Below are positions 58,897-64,000 of a DNA stretch of 64,000 nt, piece after piece. Within the stretch, counting starts at the first letter, position 1. The number at the start of each line of letters is the position of its first letter. This DNA is from Bathymodiolus brooksi (Eukaryota; Mollusca; Bivalvia; Mytilida; Modiolidae), in contig OY804579.1 in the NCBI GenBank assembly GCA_963680875.1, forward strand, positions 53,768,036 to 53,832,035, given 5' to 3'. Position numbers and translations under genes: made by a program. The notes beneath the pieces were generated by a model that searched no databases, had not been told where the DNA came from, and saw only the letters and a list, made by a program, of their open reading frames with translations.

Positions 58897-61677
58897 TGAT
58901 GGTTTTTGTTTTATTAATTTAGTCCCATTCTTAGAATTCCATGCTTGTAGAATTACTACAGTCAAAAGGTGTTAGGTCAAAGTAGAAGATACCAACCATT
59001 ATGCTTTAAATTGCAATGTTTTTGTGGAATAAAAGCCTATCTAGGACTAAAGTCTAATTGATATATATTTGAACAAGATGTAGTGGCCTATTTTTTTTAC
59101 TGCAAATGTATATGTCATATATACTTTAGGTCTAATGTCCAATTTTTTAGTCAAATAGGTCTCATTTCCTATTTTTTAGACTACACATTTATATAAAATA
59201 GGTTTTATTGTGATATTTTTGTAAGGCCATAACAGAAAAAACATGTATAGCAAGAAAAAGCAAATATAAAAACTATAATTTAATGTGGGAAGAATAAACT
59301 ACCATTTAATGTCAGTAAATTTAGATGTACTGGAGGATGTAGGTCATTGTGACATGATTACCCCAAAAAACACCTTGGAGTATGAATTACTTGTGTCTTA
59401 TCCATTCTGCAAGGAAAATATGTTTACACTGAACCTTGGAGTAAGACACTATAAAATTAGAGTAACATGATTTTAGCAACATCTTGTTGTACTATATATA
59501 TATAGTGTAGAATTACAATTAATGCAAATATGTTCTGATCTAGTTTCTGACCATATGTTTCTAGTTTCTAGTCAGATTATTTTTAAAGTTTTTGAATATG
59601 ACCGATCCTTGTTTATGATTGAAAGCACTATTTACGTTGGCTAAATTCGCTCATTATGCCAATTTTAGCAAGACAAAATTCTTGTGGCAATGTGTTTTTT
59701 TTTAATATGGTTGTGACATATATCATTTAGAGCAGAATTTTGAGCTCTTGTTAAATGTGATAGAAAGATATCATCATGACCTGATTATCATAAAAATTTA
59801 CCAAATTTGTTAGTTGCACTTATATATGTAGTGCCATTTAATTTATAATTTTTAATTCTCAAAAGTTTAGGTTGTGACAAATAATTTCAAGTGAAAATAC
59901 AAATTAAGTCCTCTTTCCTGCTTTATGTTTTTTTCTTTTTATTCTCTGCCGAGTCGTACAAAAATAGGTCACCATGACCTGATGGATTTTTTTATGAGAT
60001 ACATTTTGTTTGTATAGTAGAAAATAGATAATATATTCATTTTTCCTTTGATCAACTCACTGAGGGATATTTTCAGTATCAACAGACTGACTCGGATACT
60101 GAAAATTATCTGTCTGTGTGTCTTCAAACATTATGATGTTATAGAGAAAAACAATAACATAGGTTTTGAAAGTCTTGGCATACATCACCACTAGTATCAT
60201 AGTGCTCCTATCAGACTTGCAGCTATTCTAAATATAATGTCTATCTCGACATTCATAACTGCTGTTGCTCTATATGTATCTCAGCTGCTCCATCTCATGG
60301 CTGACATTTGAAGATGTTGATGAACAGAAATCCAGTTAATTTACTTATCCACTATATAAGTATTCAATTTAGAAGACAGTACATAGACTGACCAAAATGG
60401 GGGTCGTAATGCATATACTACAGATTTTAGTTACAAGTGTTAGAAGTATAGCAATCATCTTCAGAATGCTGATCTTGTAAAAGAAGACATTTTAAAATAT
60501 ACATTGCACAAAGTTGTTTGTTCGTACCATGATATAGCTTTAAACAAATTCTTACTTGGCATCATACAAGCAATATCCACATACTCAACCCTTCTGATAT
60601 AATGTAGTTATATTGACTTGTCAGTCTACAGTCTTAAGTTGAGGTATACGCTGCCAATCCAAGGGTTCACGTTAATATGATGTCTTAAATATTAATTCAT
60701 AAATATTTTTTTTATCTTGGGCTAGGCACTTTTTTTCTGTGGAGTTTTTAATATTAGTAACCATTTGACCTAGTTTTCATGTTCTATTTACCAGCAATAT
60801 ACAATATTTTGACCTAGTTTTTATGTCCTGTTTATCAGAAATATACAATTTGTGTTGATTGTACATTATGTCAGTTTTAATATATGTATACATGTATACC
60901 TATTTTCTTGTCCAACTAACAAGCACAGGAGTAAAAATCCATAATTAAATCTATAATTGGTACCGGTGTCATATGGTAATTTGACCCCTTGAAAAATCGA
61001 CCATGGATTCAAAATACCATAGAGTATTTTGACCCTGGGTGACATTTGACTTGTATTCCTTTTCTATGAAAATGAGTTATGGAGATACAAAAATGTATTT
61101 TACTTTATTTAGGAGGGCGGATCTCATGCAGAATCTTTAACTGCTCACAAATTTCTGTGTGAAAATTTGTCAAATCTACCTCTTGATATCTGTATGTAAA
61201 ATTTATTTCAGAGAGATTATAATGTGTCAGGGGAAATCAGTAAAACTTCACATTCATCGTATTATTTTATCATTCTTACATTTTATTATTAATTGTCAGA
61301 AACAATCACTGGTATTTCATCATTATACATTTATAAGAAATTTCAAGCATAGTACATGTACAGGATAGGGCAATAATATATAAAATCTAAGCAAGAATAT
61401 ATAGTCGATAAAAAAAAGGAGAAATTATTTTTTTTTATGAAAAACAGGTAATATTATTTGATTAAAAAATAAATGTGTATAGTAGGTATTACAACTGGGT
61501 TGGCACTCTTGTAAACCAAGAAATTAAATGATAACGGGCTCCTTCCTTATCTTATTATATTACTATATGTGTCACAATGTACCTTTCACATTTGTGGCGG
61601 GACATAAAATAACTCGTTGACCGTAGTCTTGCAGTTGAGTTCAATACAGCCTCCTCTCTGATAGATCATGGGAGGCC
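58897..61677. other. PDE 3' UTR and downstream flank, no second gene seen
   Basis: AT-rich. The 3' UTR runs from 58897 to an unknown site, with a first AATAAA at 59028. Short open frames (for example near 59285 and 61159) carry no recognisable motif. No RNA gene was recognised. Confidence 0.5.
59028..59033 (+). terminator. Candidate poly(A) signal AATAAA for the PDE gene
   Basis: AATAAA lies 132 bases after the PDE stop codon, in an AT-rich 3' flank. It is the first canonical hexamer after the TGA. In such AT-rich sequence other downstream hexamers could be used, so this is a position-based call only. Confidence 0.4.
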
Positions 61678-61816
61678 GTCAGTTGTGGTCGTGATAGTAT
61701 GGTAGTTGGATTTTCAACTACCTATGCAATCGGGGCCTATCACCACTAATGTTGCGAGTTCATATCTGCCATCATATAACTGAAATATTGTTGAAAGTGG
61801 CATAAAACATCATAGC
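61678..61816 (+). mobile_element. V-type SINE, copy 15, core deleted
   Basis: CGTCAGTTGTGGTCGTGATA through CACTAATGTTGCGAGTTCAT, then directly GCCATCATATAACTGAAATA and GTGGCATAAAACATC. The V-type core between head and tail is missing. Confidence 0.68.
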
Positions 61817-61979
61817 CCTAACCCTAATCCTGATAGGTCATGCGATATTGTGGGTGTTTCCTCGTATTGCTAATTTCTGATGCAACTAATTAACTGCCAT
61901 TTAAAAGTATAGATTTGTAATATATATTTGAACTTTGACCTTACATATCAGTACTGCAATTACCCAATGCATAATTAAA

Positions 61980-62480
61980 TGTATAAGATTACTGTGATAT
62001 TATGTATGTACATGTAGTGTGTTGTGTTTATGTGTGTTGGTGTTTGTACTGGATGTAAAAAAAGGGGGAGGGTTCTTTCTTGCATTTGTTGTATGAAGAG
62101 GAATTTACATTTTTGTTTTTGTATAAGGGGATTTTTTCATTTTGTGTTTATACATGTACTGAGATGTAGGGGGGATTTTTACTTCATCGTAAGCATTTGC
62201 ACAAGTTCATGGATGTAAGAAATGTTTGTGTTTGTGCATGCATGCACTTAAGTCAGTATTTGTACAAAGTCTAGGATGTAGAGAGAATTTTATTGTTAGT
62301 ATTTGTACAGGTCCGAGATGTAGGGAGAATTTTACCATCTTGTAATTGTTTGTACGAATACAGGGACGCAGAGGAACGTTTTACTTCTTGAAAGTATGTA
62401 TACAGGTTACGAGACAATATTTTAGTTTTGTATAAGCTAGGTGTGGGTGATTTTTTTAAACTATGTTGCAAGTGTTTGTA
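61980..62480. repeat. Degenerate ~55-bp tandem repeat
   Basis: Loosely repeated blocks of GATGTAGGGAGAATTTTA or variants plus GTATTTGTACA-type motifs near 62155, 62275, 62315 and 62365. Copies are poorly conserved, indicating an old array. Confidence 0.5.
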
Positions 62481-63000
62481 TAATATGAATACTGGGATGA
62501 GGTAGAGAGCATTTTATCTTTTTGTTTCTAAACTCTGTTTATTTCCAAGACAGAATTTCTTTCAAACTAAATCTGTTTGATATAGACCTTTATTGAACCT
62601 TTTGAAAATATTGCCTTCTTATATAATCTTGACGATCAACCATTTTTATGCTGAAATTTAAAATAACTTCATTACTGAAAATCTTGTTTTAATTTCCTAG
62701 TATCGTACTATATATATATTTTTATCTTCAAATTTACCAATTGTGTATCCCAAATAGGTGAAAAATGGAGCTGAACTTGTTTTTTAGGAAATACAAAATG
62801 TGTTAGATTTATTCTTCCATAAAGGGGAACATTATTTTTGTTCTATAGTTTTTTTCCATTGTGTTAGATTATTTATTTGATAAATTACAAAACCATGCAA
62901 GAAAATGTTAGTATATTGTGTAAAAACAGTTTGTGTGTGTGTGTATTAATGTTTGTGTTAGGCAGCTTAACAGTGGATAATACACAGACACCAGGCCTAA
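62481..63000. other. No feature seen
   Basis: AT-rich flank with a short GTGTGTGTGTG run at about 62931. Nothing else is recognised. Confidence 0.4.
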
Positions 63001-63014
63001 ACGGTAAAACAAAT

Positions 63015-63130
63015 TTTTTACTCATACTCTAAAATCATCCAATCATAACACTATAAATTAAATACAGTGTTCTGATTGGCTGTTTATAGGAGTTCAAAAC
63101 TGGTACTGGAAAGTTTTATGACAGGAGAGC
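63015..63130 (-). repeat. Solo inverted copy of the 107-bp repeat monomer
   Basis: CTCATACTCTAAAATCATCC, then ACAGTGTTCTGATTGGCTG and AAAGTTTTATGACAGGAG, are the inverse of parts of the 15330-16275 array and its left flank (GCTGTCATAAAACTTTTG). It shows that the monomer exists outside the array. Confidence 0.65.
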
Positions 63131-64000
63131 CAGATTATTGCATATAATTTTTTTGTCAGATGTGAAGTCGGCATTTTTGTGCAAAGAATTATAGTGTTTG
63201 TGTTTGATCCAATACAAAACCTATTTGTTTATAGTACATTTTAAATTATTAAAATTTTTAGACAGATTTTAAACATGCTTATTATCCAACACAAATATAT
63301 ATTATATGCTGAAAAAAGTCCCTTACGTTGATGATATTTTGTGCCAAGGTAATTATGTTGGTGAAACTTGTTATTTTTTTTTAATATAGTTTATTATAGA
63401 TATTTTATGTATATTTGAATATTATTTATGTTCAGTTGAAAAACATATTCACATTTACATTTTAAAAATTTATATTTAGATTCTTGAAGGAAATGTATAT
63501 CTATGTGTCAAAACTATTAACAGTCGGGAATATCCACATCTATTTATGACACAGTAAAAACTGTCTAAACTGAACCCCTTTAGACTGAAGAATTTGTTTT
63601 AGATAGGTGTTTGGTTTACACAGGTTCAAATTACATAGACCTTTAGTAGATGGCACGTAAAGTCTGTCTGGTTTAGTGACAAAAAGTATGTTCTTAACAA
63701 GAAGAGGCAAAAAGGTAATGATAAGCTAGGAATTATTTTTATTAAAAGATAAGGCATGGGAATAAATTTTATGAATGTAGTTTACCTACATTCCAGCAAG
63801 TTTATAGGACATGCATTACAGGGGTCTTTTTTCTGACTCTTAGGAACTACTTATGTACCATAAAGATTAATTTGATGAGTCAGTGAGTGAGTAATTATTA
63901 ATGTTTAATGCCAATTGAGCGATTGTTAAGCTATATCATGGAGAGAACAAGTTTTGATGAGATGATAATGATATCCGCTTTATACTAGGCCAACATGCCA
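63131..64000. other. Flank; MITE-like end and SINE-like tail, no gene
   Basis: CAGTAAAAACTGTCTAAACTG near 63553 and TTTACACAGGTTCAAATTAC near 63612 resemble the mariner-type MITE ends seen at 7404. At 63885-63950, GAGTAATTATTAATGTTTAA and GCTATATCATGGAG resemble a SINE-type 3' end cut by the window edge. No coding sequence is seen. Confidence 0.35.

Noticed and set aside
4554..61816. The tRNA-like heads of SINE copies as tRNA genes
   Set aside because: They have a B-box-like motif but no cloverleaf with acceptor and anticodon arms, and all are attached to the SINE core and tail.

Overview
The window is eukaryotic and looks molluscan, most likely bivalve. It is AT-rich, has one multi-exon gene with very long introns, and is packed with tandem arrays and small transposons. 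The repeat types point the same way: tRNA-derived SINEs with a V-SINE-type core (RUDI-like) and short elements ending in a hairpin plus CTAG-T. The species cannot be named from the sequence.

The only host gene I can support is on the + strand: the 3' two-thirds of a class I cyclic-nucleotide phosphodiesterase of the PDE5/6/11 clade, most PDE5-like. Eleven exons between 7721 and 58896 join in frame to 399 codons plus a stop. They cover the end of the GAF-B region, the whole catalytic domain (HNWRH, HDLDHRG, the metal-binding Asp before the AITKPW stretch, and the MQVGF glutamine) and a short hydrophilic C-terminus. Exons for the N-terminus and GAF domains must lie upstream of the window. One intron appears to use a GC donor.

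The rest is intron and flank, region by region. 1-7.7 kb: 46-bp and ~100-bp tandem arrays, foldback and MITE elements, a SINE, and a 48/45-bp array. 7.7-20.6 kb: exons A-E, a FLYWCH-carrying Mutator-like element, SINEs, a 107-bp array, and an array made of seven copies of the end of exon C with its splice donor. 20.7-29.6 kb: an 8.8-kb array of a 39-bp unit with higher-order structure. 30-36.6 kb: SINEs, a Helitron-like element, several arrays, and a 1.44-kb TIR element. 36.6-43.5 kb: exons F-I, a 34-bp array, G-tracts, and a LINE remnant. 43.45-45.85 kb: about 86 copies of the exon I splice donor. 46.3-52.8 kb: a 61-bp array, a Helitron-like element, a MITE, and a 42-bp array with a 252-bp higher-order repeat. 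53-64 kb: exon J, a second Helitron-like element, a hAT-like element with a LINE fragment, SINEs, exon K, and a sparse 3' flank.

The most unusual feature is that two coding exons of the same gene (C and I) have had their own exon/intron junctions amplified into tandem arrays. This leaves 7 and about 86 near-identical candidate 5' splice sites in a row. Most long open frames in the window are artefacts of tandem arrays and are not listed as genes.
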